Source: Rubrivivax sp.
GTDB taxonomy: Bacteria > Pseudomonadota > Gammaproteobacteria > Burkholderiales > Burkholderiaceae_C
Assembly: GCA_016707445.1 (NCBI GenBank)
Contig: JADJHR010000007.1
Coordinates: 1 to 64,000, forward strand
Direction of reading: 5' to 3'
Length of the DNA: 64,000 nucleotides
Below are positions 1-6,642 of this stretch, in pieces. The notes beneath the pieces were generated by a model that was given only the letters and a program-made list of their open reading frames with translations, ran no database searches and was not told the origin of the DNA. The first letter of the stretch is position 1. Each line of letters starts with the position of its first letter. The position numbers and the translations under genes were made by a program.

Positions 1-134
1 GCGGCCAGCGTCAGTGGCGCCAGGCCATCCTCGATCCACAGCGCCTGCGCAAAGCGCTCGATCGCCGTGCGGCTGTCGGCCAGCGGCCCCGTTGCGGCAC
101 GGTCGTCGGGTCGGGCGGAAGGCATCGTCGCCAT
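1..134 (-). CDS. xerD: Tyrosine recombinase XerD, N-terminal fragment (cut by window start)
   Basis: The minus strand is open from an ATG at 134 (a second in-frame ATG is at 125) to the window edge and encodes 44 residues. After a low-complexity N-terminus it reads IERFAQALWIEDGLAPLTLA, which resembles the start of the SAM-like core-binding domain of XerD (helix with the pattern F-x-x-x-L-W-x-E-x-G-L, then T-L-A-A-Y). XerD pairs with XerC to resolve chromosome dimers at dif during division. The catalytic domain lies outside the window, so the call rests on this short match alone. The gene diverges from the AEC transporter across 58 bp. XerC or another integrase is the alternative; the tryptophan-glutamate pair and the short N-terminus favour XerD. 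Confidence 0.72.
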   Translation of the reverse strand, partial: MATMPSARPDDRAATGPLADSRTAIERFAQALWIEDGLAPLTLA

Positions 135-192
135 TGTCGGCCAAGGTCCGGCGTGGCCTGACCGAGGCATGGCGGCTGGCACACTGGGGCCC

Positions 193-1101
193 ATGGCCGA
201 CCCCCTGCTGCTGCTGCCCGACCTGCTGTTGATCGTCTGCGGCTACGTGATCTGCCACTACACACCGCTGAACCAGCCGGTGTGGGAAGGCGTGGAACGG
301 CTGGTCTATCACGTGCTGTTCCCGGCCCTGCTGTTCACCGCCATCGTGCGCAGCCCGCAGCAGGTGGCCGACATGCTGCCTCTGGCCGGCGCCAGCCTGG
401 TGGTCACGGTGGTCGGCGTGGCACTGGCGCTGGCGCTGGGGCACTGGCCTGGGGTCGATGCGCGGCTGCATGCGTCGGGCGCACAGACGGCCTACCGCTT
501 CAACACCTACGTCGCGCTGGCACTGTCCGAGCGCATCGCCGGCGCCCAGGGCCTGGCCTGGATCGCGTTGATCGTCGCCTTGAGCGTCCCGGTGACCAAC
601 GTGGCCGCGGTGTGGTCACTGGCGCGCCACGGCGACCAGGGCACGCTGCGTCAGCTGCTGCGCAACCCGCTGATCCTGGCCACCAGTGCGGGCCTGCTGT
701 GCAAGCTGGTGGACCTGACGCTGCCTGCGCTGGCGCTGAACACGGCCGCACGCATCGGCAGCGCCGCGTTGCCGCTGGGCCTGATGGCCGTCGGCGCCGG
801 CCTGCGACTGGGCGCCCTGCGCGAAGGTCCGCGGCTGGCCGTCGCGCTGCTGTCGATTCGCCATGCGATCCTGCCGCTGCTGGCGATGGCCCTGGTCGTG
901 CTGCTGGGCCTGCCGCCCGCGCAGCAGGCGGTGGGCGTGGCTTTCGCGGCCATGCCCTGTGCCCCCAGCGCCTACGTGCTGGCGGTGCGCATGGGCGGCC
1001 ACGGTCCCTTCGTGGCAGGCCTGGTGACGGTGTCGACGCTGATCGCGATGGCCGGCTTGCCACTGTCGCTGGCCTTGCTGCGCCAGCTCACGTCGGGTTG
1101 A
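193..1101 (+). CDS. AEC (auxin efflux carrier) family transporter
   Basis: A 302-residue, almost entirely hydrophobic protein with about ten predicted membrane segments. It starts at MADPLLLLPDLLLIVCGYV and is the usual length for bacterial AEC-family permeases (about 300-320). The family exports small carboxylates and related anions across the inner membrane; the substrate cannot be told from sequence. The open frame extends upstream to 67, but the ATG at 193 begins the first membrane helix and avoids the xerD start region. Residues around 215-245 (ALPLGLMAVGAGLRLG) match the conserved glycine-rich AEC segment before the C-terminal half. The 3' end overlaps queG by 14 nt on the opposite strand. 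Confidence 0.86.
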   Translation: MADPLLLLPDLLLIVCGYVICHYTPLNQPVWEGVERLVYHVLFPALLFTAIVRSPQQVADMLPLAGASLVVTVVGVALALALGHWPGVDARLHASGAQTAYRFNTYVALALSERIAGAQGLAWIALIVALSVPVTNVAAVWSLARHGDQGTLRQLLRNPLILATSAGLLCKLVDLTLPALALNTAARIGSAALPLGLMAVGAGLRLGALREGPRLAVALLSIRHAILPLLAMALVVLLGLPPAQQAVGVAFAAMPCAPSAYVLAVRMGGHGPFVAGLVTVSTLIAMAGLPLSLALLRQLTSG

Positions 1102-2185
1102 GCGGCCGCTGGGCCAGCGCCCAGTCGATGTGTTCCTGTACCAGCGCGTCGGCGCTTTCGCGCGCATGCGTCAGGGCCTGCGCCAGCGCGGCGTCGCCGT
1201 TGGCGCGCCAGGCATTGCCCAGCCCCACGGCCAGGTTGCGCCGCCAGCGCCGCCAGCCGATGCGCCGGATCGGGCTGCCTTCGGTCAGGCGCAGAAAGTC
1301 GGCCTCGGTCCAGGCCCACAGCTGCAGCAGCGTGGCGCCTTCGAGCGCGGCGCGGGCGTCGAAGTCGGGCAAGGCCGCTCGATGGGCGAACTTGTTCCAC
1401 GGGCACACCAGCTGGCAATCGTCGCAACCGTAGATGCGGTTGCCGATGGCGGCACGAAACTCGATCGGAATCGGCCCCGCATGTTCGATCGTCAGGTACG
1501 AGATACAGCGCCGCGCGTCCAGCCGATACGGCGCCACGATGGCCTGCGTGGGGCAGATATCGATGCAGGCCGTGCACTGGCCGCAGTGCGCGCTGTCGGC
1601 TTCGGTGAGCGGCAGCGCCAGGTCGACGAAGAGCTCACCCAGGAAGGCCATCGAACCGCCGTCACGCTGCAGGGCCAGCGTGTGCTTGCCGCGCCATCCC
1701 AGGCCGCTGCGCGTGGCCAGCTCGACCTCGAGCACGGGCGCCGAATCGGTGAAGGCACGATGCCCCAAAGGCCCGACCTCTTCCATCAGATGCTCGGCCA
1801 GGCGCTGCAGTCGCGGCCGCATCACCTTGTGATAGTCGCGGCCGCGCGCATACATCGACACCTGGGCGCGCAGCGGGTCGTGCAGGCCTTGCCATTGCAC
1901 CGCCTGCCAGCCTTCGGGCGTGGCGCGCGGCAGATAGTCCATGCACACGGTAATCACGCTGGCGGTGCCGGGCACCAACTCGGCCGGCCGTGCGCGCCGC
2001 AGGCCATGCTGCGCCATGTAACCCATGCTGCCGTGAAAGCCCGCCGCCAGCCAGGCCTGCAGGCCTGGCTCGGCGCTGCGCAGGTCGACGCCGGCCACAC
2101 CGATCTGGGAGAATCCCAGCTCATGTGCCCATCCCCGCAGTTGCTGCATGAGCCGCTGCCCGTCGACGTGTTGCGAAAGAGGCAT
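1088..2185 (-). CDS. queG: Epoxyqueuosine reductase QueG
   Basis: This cytosolic enzyme does the last step of queuosine synthesis, reducing epoxyqueuosine at position 34 of tRNAs with GUN anticodons, using cobalamin and two [4Fe-4S] clusters. The 365 residues match the family length. The N-terminal half is the cobalamin-binding domain, with the conserved FTDSAPVLE segment at about 146-154 holding the catalytic aspartate. The ferredoxin part shows CGQCTACIDICP at 201-212, and a second cysteine set completed by C227 and CDDCQLVCPWN at 254-264. It diverges from tsaE, a common arrangement in beta- and gammaproteobacteria that places two tRNA-modification genes back to back. The ATG at 2185 gives an N-terminus of normal length. 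Confidence 0.96.
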   Translation of the reverse strand: MPLSQHVDGQRLMQQLRGWAHELGFSQIGVAGVDLRSAEPGLQAWLAAGFHGSMGYMAQHGLRRARPAELVPGTASVITVCMDYLPRATPEGWQAVQWQGLHDPLRAQVSMYARGRDYHKVMRPRLQRLAEHLMEEVGPLGHRAFTDSAPVLEVELATRSGLGWRGKHTLALQRDGGSMAFLGELFVDLALPLTEADSAHCGQCTACIDICPTQAIVAPYRLDARRCISYLTIEHAGPIPIEFRAAIGNRIYGCDDCQLVCPWNKFAHRAALPDFDARAALEGATLLQLWAWTEADFLRLTEGSPIRRIGWRRWRRNLAVGLGNAWRANGDAALAQALTHARESADALVQEHIDWALAQRPLNPT

Positions 2186-2650
2186 GCACCGATTCTAGAA
2201 ACACGGCTCGAAATCTGGCCCGACGAGGCCGCCTGCGCCCGCTGCGCGCAAGTCCTGGCCGCTCATGCCGGCCTGCAGGACGCCTACATCGAGCTGCACG
2301 GCCCGCTGGGTGCGGGCAAGACCACCTTCGTGCGCCACCTGCTGCGCGCACTGGGTGTGCAGGGCCGCATCAAGAGCCCCACCTTCGCAGTGCTCGAGCC
2401 CTATTCGCTGCCCCGGCTCGAAATCTCGCACTTCGACTTCTACCGCTTCAACGACGCGCGCGAATGGGAGGACGCGGGTTTTCGCGATCTCTTCGCCGCA
2501 CCCGGCCTGAAGCTGGCCGAGTGGCCGGAGAAGGCGGCTGCCGTGCTGCCCGTCGCCGACCTGCAGCTGCACATCGAGCCGATCGACGAACACCGGCGCG
2601 AGGTCCGGCTCGAAGCCCGCACCGCGCGCGGCGTGGAGCTGTTGCCTTGA
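2123..2650 (+). CDS. tsaE: tRNA threonylcarbamoyladenosine (t6A) synthesis ATPase TsaE
   Basis: TsaE is the ATPase that drives the TsaB-TsaD complex making t6A37 in ANN-decoding tRNAs. The Walker A motif GPLGAGKTTFVRH lies near residues 60-72, followed by the family motifs IKSPTF (switch), HFDFYRF and the C-terminal LKLAEWPEKA. Starting at the ATG at 2123 gives 175 residues and a 63-nt overlap with the divergent queG; a GTG at 2168 would give 160 residues with only an 18-nt overlap and is equally possible. The stop codon overlaps the start of amiC. tsaE-amiC is a classic order, so the two are probably co-transcribed. Confidence 0.93.
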   Translation: MCPSPQLLHEPLPVDVLRKRHAPILETRLEIWPDEAACARCAQVLAAHAGLQDAYIELHGPLGAGKTTFVRHLLRALGVQGRIKSPTFAVLEPYSLPRLEISHFDFYRFNDAREWEDAGFRDLFAAPGLKLAEWPEKAAAVLPVADLQLHIEPIDEHRREVRLEARTARGVELLP

Positions 2651-3999
2651 TCACCCGCCGCCAGGCGCTGCCGCAAGTCGGCAGCCTGGTCCTGCTGCTG
2701 GGGGCGGCCGATCTGGCCTTCGGTGCCAGCATCCTGGCGGTGCGTGTCTGGCCGGCGCAGGCCTACACCCGGGTGACGATCGAGAGCGATCGGCAGCTGG
2801 CGGCGCAGCACTTTCTGACCGACGGCCCCTACCGACTGGTGGTCGACATCGACGGCCTGGAACTTGACGCGCAGCTGAAAGACCTGGTGCGCAAGATCCG
2901 CCCCGATGACCCCTACATCGACCGGGTGCGCGTGGGCCAGTACCAGCCGCACGTGGTGCGATTGGTGCTGGACCTCAAGCAGCCGGTCGCACCGCAGCAG
3001 TTTGCGCTGGCGCCGGTGGCGGCTTACCAGCACCGACTGCTGTTCGACCTCTACCCGGCACAGGAAATCGACCCGCTGCTGGCGCTGATCCGGGACAAGG
3101 AAGCCGCCGAAGCCCGGGCCGCCGGCGCGGTCAGGGACGCGCTGGGCGAACTGATGGCACGCGTCGACCGGCTGCCCAGCCCGATGGCGCCGCCACCGCT
3201 GGCAGCGGCGTCAACCCCGTCCCCGGTACCCTTCACCCCCGCGCCGCGCGTGCCTGCCCCGCCCACCAAGGCCGAGCAGGAGCGGGTCGACCGATTGATC
3301 ATCGTCGCCATCGACCCCGGCCATGGTGGCGAGGACCCTGGCGCCATCGGCCCCAGCGGTCTGCGCGAGAAGGACGTCGTGCTGGCCCTGGCGCGCCAGC
3401 TGCGCGACCAGCTCAATGCCCAGCCCAACCTGCGCGTGATGCTGACGCGTGACGCCGACTACTTCGTGCCGCTGCACGAACGTGTGCGCAAGGCGCGCCG
3501 AGTGCAGGCCGATCTGTTCGTGTCGATCCACGCCGACGCCTTCTTCAAGCCCGAGGCTCGCGGTGCCAGCGTCTTTGCGCTCAGCGGCAAGGGGGCCACC
3601 AGTGCCACCGCACGCTGGATGGCGGACAAGGAGAACGCCGCCGACGTCGTGGGTGGCGTCAACACGCAGGTGGCCGATGCGCAGGTGATGCGCACCTTGC
3701 TGGACATGAGCACCACGGCGCAGATCAAGGACAGCCTGAAGCTCGGGCGCGAGGTGCTCGGCCGCATCGGCAAGGTCGGCAAGCTGCACAAGCGCGAGGT
3801 CGAGCAGGCCGGTTTTGCGGTGCTGAAGGCGCCCGACATTCCCAGCATCCTGGTCGAGACGGCCTTCATCTCGAACCCCGAGGAAGAAGAACGGTTGCGC
3901 GACCGCGACTACCAGCAGCAGCTGGTGCAGGCCATGTCGCTGGGCATCAAGCGCTACTTTGCGCGCAATCCGCCGCTGGCGCGCAATCGGCAACTGTGA
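2647..3999 (+). CDS. amiC: N-acetylmuramoyl-L-alanine amidase AmiC (AMIN + Amidase_3)
   Basis: This is a periplasmic zinc amidase that splits septal peptidoglycan for daughter-cell separation. The likely start is the TTG at 2647, which overlaps the tsaE stop and gives LITRRQALPQVGSL, a twin-arginine-like n-region followed by a hydrophobic stretch; E. coli AmiC is a Tat substrate. The 450 residues comprise an AMIN domain (about 30-140, septal localisation), a proline/alanine-rich linker (about 180-215) and Amidase_3 (about 220-445). Zinc and catalytic motifs are visible: AIDPGHGGEDPGA (His), the following REKDVVL (Glu), VSIHADAF (His) and LVETAFISNPEEE (Glu). Activation by an EnvC/NlpD-type factor is expected from the family but is not visible here. 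Confidence 0.93.
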   Translation: MITRRQALPQVGSLVLLLGAADLAFGASILAVRVWPAQAYTRVTIESDRQLAAQHFLTDGPYRLVVDIDGLELDAQLKDLVRKIRPDDPYIDRVRVGQYQPHVVRLVLDLKQPVAPQQFALAPVAAYQHRLLFDLYPAQEIDPLLALIRDKEAAEARAAGAVRDALGELMARVDRLPSPMAPPPLAAASTPSPVPFTPAPRVPAPPTKAEQERVDRLIIVAIDPGHGGEDPGAIGPSGLREKDVVLALARQLRDQLNAQPNLRVMLTRDADYFVPLHERVRKARRVQADLFVSIHADAFFKPEARGASVFALSGKGATSATARWMADKENAADVVGGVNTQVADAQVMRTLLDMSTTAQIKDSLKLGREVLGRIGKVGKLHKREVEQAGFAVLKAPDIPSILVETAFISNPEEEERLRDRDYQQQLVQAMSLGIKRYFARNPPLARNRQL

Positions 4000-4013
4000 G
4001 GGGCCGGCCTTGA

Positions 4014-4739
4014 TCAGCTCATGCCGCGCAGCCACTGCCAGGCCGTCAGCAGGCCGAAGAACACGGGCTGATGCAGCATGTAGACGCTGAGGCTCCAGCG
4101 GCCCAGCCGCGCCAACGGGCCCAGCGCGCGCGGCAGTGCACCCGCCACCCAGTCGCGGTGCCACGCCAGCACCCATTGCCCGCCGGCCAGACCGGCCAGC
4201 AGCACGCCGAACCACGGCAACAGCGGCACGTAGTCCTCGGTGATCGGCTTGTGCGTGACGAGGCCCGTCCAGCTCAGCCAGGGGCTGTCGAACACGGCAT
4301 GGCGCCACAGCCAGGGCAACAGCAGGGCCGACGCCGCCAGCGGCCACAGCCAGCGCCCCAATGGCGCCAGCAGCCGCGCCAGGATCAGCATCAGGGCCAT
4401 CGCATGCAAGACGCCGAAGGCGATCCAGCTGCCGGGAAAGACCAGGGCCGAGCCCAGACTGACCAGCAGCGCACAGGCCGCGATCTGCGCCCAGCGGCGC
4501 CAGAAGCGTGACCAGTGCTGCGTGGCGTCGAGCGCCAGCGCCTGACCGAAGCCGGCGCAGAACAGGAACAGGCTCAGGATGGCGGTGCGGTTGGCGATCC
4601 ACAGCAGGTCGCTGTTGGGGAATCGTCGCGGCTGCAGCCAGCCGAAATGGTTGAGGTCGAAGCCGAAGTGGTAGGCCACCATCCACACGATGGCCAGGCC
4701 CCGCAAGGCGTCGAGACGCTCGAAGCGAACCCCCTTCAT
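4014..4739 (-). CDS. DUF1624 (heparan-alpha-glucosaminide N-acetyltransferase-like) membrane protein
   Basis: A 241-residue integral membrane protein with about seven hydrophobic helices. The first residues, RFERLDALRGLAIVWMVAYH, carry the R-x-x-x-x-D-x-x-R-G signature of DUF1624/YeiB-like acyltransferase-fold proteins, with histidines nearby (VAYHFGF, LNHFGW). The family is thought to move acyl groups across or onto membrane-associated sugars; no substrate is known for this member. The ATG at 4739 overlaps the RES toxin stop by 4 nt (4736-4739), so it is translationally coupled to a toxin-antitoxin pair. That is an unexpected partner and is discussed in findings. The 3' end faces amiC across 14 bp. 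Confidence 0.85.
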   Translation of the reverse strand: MKGVRFERLDALRGLAIVWMVAYHFGFDLNHFGWLQPRRFPNSDLLWIANRTAILSLFLFCAGFGQALALDATQHWSRFWRRWAQIAACALLVSLGSALVFPGSWIAFGVLHAMALMLILARLLAPLGRWLWPLAASALLLPWLWRHAVFDSPWLSWTGLVTHKPITEDYVPLLPWFGVLLAGLAGGQWVLAWHRDWVAGALPRALGPLARLGRWSLSVYMLHQPVFFGLLTAWQWLRGMS

Positions 4740-5419
4740 GCCCCGTCGACCTTCTCGTAGACATCGCTGAAGGCCTGGCCGTCCCAGGCGTACAGCAGAT
4801 AGGCCGCGTGCACGCAGTGGCGTGCACCTTGCGGGCTGAACAGGCCCACGCACTGCCCCCCCGCGTGGCGCACGCTGCGGTAGACCACACCCGTCGAGCC
4901 GGCAGCCAGCAAGTGCCCGGCCAGCGCCCGCGACGCGGCATAGCTGTCAGCGTCGTGCACGGCGTCGAACGCGGCTTCGTGTGGGCGCAGATCATGCAGC
5001 CGGGCATCGATGGCCACGTGGTACAGCCGCATCGGCAGGTGCATGGCGCCCTGCTGCGTGGCGGCCAGAAAGCGGGCGTGGTGGTAACGCGTCTCGGCAA
5101 TGGCGGTCGCACGTTCGCGCGCCGCGTAGAACACCCCCCAGCGGCCGTCGGAGAAGCGGCTGCCGTCAACGTTGACGTGCGTGAAGGCCGCCATGATCGG
5201 ACCGCTGCCGGGGCCGAACTGGCGCAGCGCACGCGGCACGCGTTCGACCTCGCCGACCGCTTCACGCGCACGTTCGTTGCTCATCGTCTCCAGGGCATAA
5301 AGCGCGTCGAAATCGTCGGCATCGGCAACGCGGTCGAACAGCGAGATCGCCGGATGGCGCGTGGGCACGATGCGGCAGGCCGCTGCCCAGCGCACCCGCC
5401 GTTGCTGCGGTGCCGTCAA
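4736..5419 (-). CDS. RES-domain toxin (NAD+ phosphorylase/glycohydrolase type)
   Basis: The 227-residue protein carries a RES domain: DGRWGVFYAARERATAIAE (91-109), followed by TRYHHARF, and VVYRSVRHAGGQC (178-190). By comparison with MbcT and ParT, R16, Y98, E109 and S182 are the likely active-site residues (an inference from motif position). Characterised RES toxins degrade NAD+ or ADP-ribosylate a metabolic enzyme, stopping growth unless bound by an Xre/MbcA-type antitoxin. The start overlaps the antitoxin stop by 4 nt, so toxin translation should follow antitoxin translation. The 3' end overlaps the start of a DUF1624 gene, making a three-gene unit. All key motif residues are present, so it is probably active. 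Confidence 0.91.
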   Translation of the reverse strand: MTAPQQRRVRWAAACRIVPTRHPAISLFDRVADADDFDALYALETMSNERAREAVGEVERVPRALRQFGPGSGPIMAAFTHVNVDGSRFSDGRWGVFYAARERATAIAETRYHHARFLAATQQGAMHLPMRLYHVAIDARLHDLRPHEAAFDAVHDADSYAASRALAGHLLAAGSTGVVYRSVRHAGGQCVGLFSPQGARHCVHAAYLLYAWDGQAFSDVYEKVDGA

Positions 5420-5835
5420 GCCCAGCCACCGCCGCGCACGCCGTCGAGATAGCGCCGCACCAGGTGCAGATCGCTCACGTTGCCGGCCAGCATGCGGTCG
5501 AGCGCACTGCCGCCGCCGAACAAGGGTGCCTGGTTGGGCTGGTGCACCCAGACATCGGCCGCCATCGTGTCGGGCAGCAGGATCTGCAGGCTCTTGTAGA
5601 TGCCCAGGATGTTGGACAGCCGCTCCAGCGTGTCGCGCGGCAGCGCCGCCTTGTCCGGGTGCTTGCGCCAGGCGAAGAAGGTGGACCGCGGCGGCGCGCC
5701 GAGCAGCCGCAACTGCTGGTCCACTGTCAGCTTCCAGGCCTCGGCGATGCGCATGAAGGCACGCAGGCCGGCAGCGGCCATGCGCTCGGGAGAAACGTCG
5801 GTCGCTGCTGCGACAGGGGCCAGGAGGGCATTCAT
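5416..5835 (-). CDS. Xre/MbcA/ParS-type antitoxin (DUF2384)
   Basis: A 139-residue protein with an N-terminal Xre-like helix-turn-helix (about 25-85; QLRLLGAPPRSTFFAW then LPRDTLERLSNILGIY) and a C-terminal DUF2384 toxin-binding domain (about 90-137; NQAPLFGGGSALDRMLAG then DLHLVRRYLDGVRGG). This is the standard partner of RES toxins: it inserts its C-terminus into the NAD site and represses its own promoter. An inverted repeat 17 nt upstream of the start is a natural candidate operator. It is first in the antitoxin-toxin-DUF1624 unit and lies 33 nt behind the sirtuin stop codon. Confidence 0.92.
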   Translation of the reverse strand: MNALLAPVAAATDVSPERMAAAGLRAFMRIAEAWKLTVDQQLRLLGAPPRSTFFAWRKHPDKAALPRDTLERLSNILGIYKSLQILLPDTMAADVWVHQPNQAPLFGGGSALDRMLAGNVSDLHLVRRYLDGVRGGGWA

Positions 5836-5851
5836 GACACGAATCTTAAAC

Positions 5852-5876
5852 TGGACTTGAAGTGAACTTTAGTCCA
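5852..5876 (-). promoter_or_regulatory. Candidate toxin-antitoxin operator (inverted repeat)
   Basis: TGGACT (5852-5857) and AGTCCA (5871-5876) form a perfect inverted repeat around a smaller near-palindrome (AAGTGAACTT, 5860-5869). The element sits in an AT-rich island that contrasts with the surrounding GC-rich DNA. Its inner edge is 16 nt upstream of the antitoxin ATG (5835), and it overlaps the sirtuin stop codon (5869-5871). Autorepression by the Xre antitoxin is the obvious reading, but binding is inferred only from position and symmetry. Confidence 0.5.
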
Positions 5877-6642
5877 ATTCCGAATCCGTCAACAGCAGCC
5901 GGGGGAGGACATCGGCCGCGCTGCCACGAATCAGATGCTGGGCCTCGCCGTCGATCTCGCTGGGCTGGGGATTGACGATCACCACCTGTGCGCCCGCCTC
6001 TCGCGCCTGTGCGGCCAGCCCGGCCGCCGGCCAGACGGCGCCCGAAGTACCCACCACCAGCAGCAGCCGGCAGGCCCGAACAGCCTCTTGCGCTGCGGCC
6101 ATCGAACCAGGCGGCAGCATCTCGCCGAACCAGACCACCGCCGGGCGCAGCGCATTGCCGCAGTCGGCACAGCGCGGCGGCTCACCGGGCCAGGCACGGC
6201 TGGGCGGGCAGTCGCGACCCTGCGGACAAGGCGCCAGCCAGCGGTCCTGCAGCAAGTCGCCGTGCAGCCGGACAGTGTCGGCATTGCCGGCGCGCTGGTG
6301 CAGGTCGTCGACGTTCTGCGTGATCAGTGTCAGCACGCCCGGATGACGTCGCTCGAACTCGGCCAGCGCACGGTGGCCGGCATTCGGCTCGGCGCGGCGC
6401 ACGCCTTCACGGCGCTCGGCATACCACTGCCAGACCCGCGCCGGGTCGGCACGGAAACCCTCTTCGCTGGCCAGTTGCGCCGGGTCGAAGCGCGACCACA
6501 GGCCGCTCATCGCATCACGGAAGGTGGGAATGCCACTCTCGGCGCTCATGCCCGCGCCGGTGAGCACGGCCACACCACCCGGATGGGCCGCGGCCTGCAG
6601 CAGCGCCGATCGCGCCGCCAACAGGCCGGCCGGGTATTTCAC
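5869..6642 (-). CDS. cobB: NAD-dependent protein deacylase (sirtuin, Sir2 family)
   Basis: A 257-residue sirtuin that removes acyl groups from lysines using NAD+, releasing nicotinamide and O-acyl-ADP-ribose. Visible motifs are GAGMSAESGIPTFR (29-42), TQNVDDLH (108-115), the catalytic H127 in RLHGDL, and four zinc cysteines (C139, C145, C158, C161; the first pair is spaced C-x5-C instead of C-x2-C). The start overlaps the FadB-like gene by 4 nt (ATGA), so it is the last gene of the beta-oxidation operon. This suggests that acyl-CoA flux and protein acylation are handled together. Its stop lies inside the putative operator of the next operon. The symbol cobB is used by family. Confidence 0.92.
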   Translation of the reverse strand: MKYPAGLLAARSALLQAAAHPGGVAVLTGAGMSAESGIPTFRDAMSGLWSRFDPAQLASEEGFRADPARVWQWYAERREGVRRAEPNAGHRALAEFERRHPGVLTLITQNVDDLHQRAGNADTVRLHGDLLQDRWLAPCPQGRDCPPSRAWPGEPPRCADCGNALRPAVVWFGEMLPPGSMAAAQEAVRACRLLLVVGTSGAVWPAAGLAAQAREAGAQVVIVNPQPSEIDGEAQHLIRGSAADVLPRLLLTDSELD

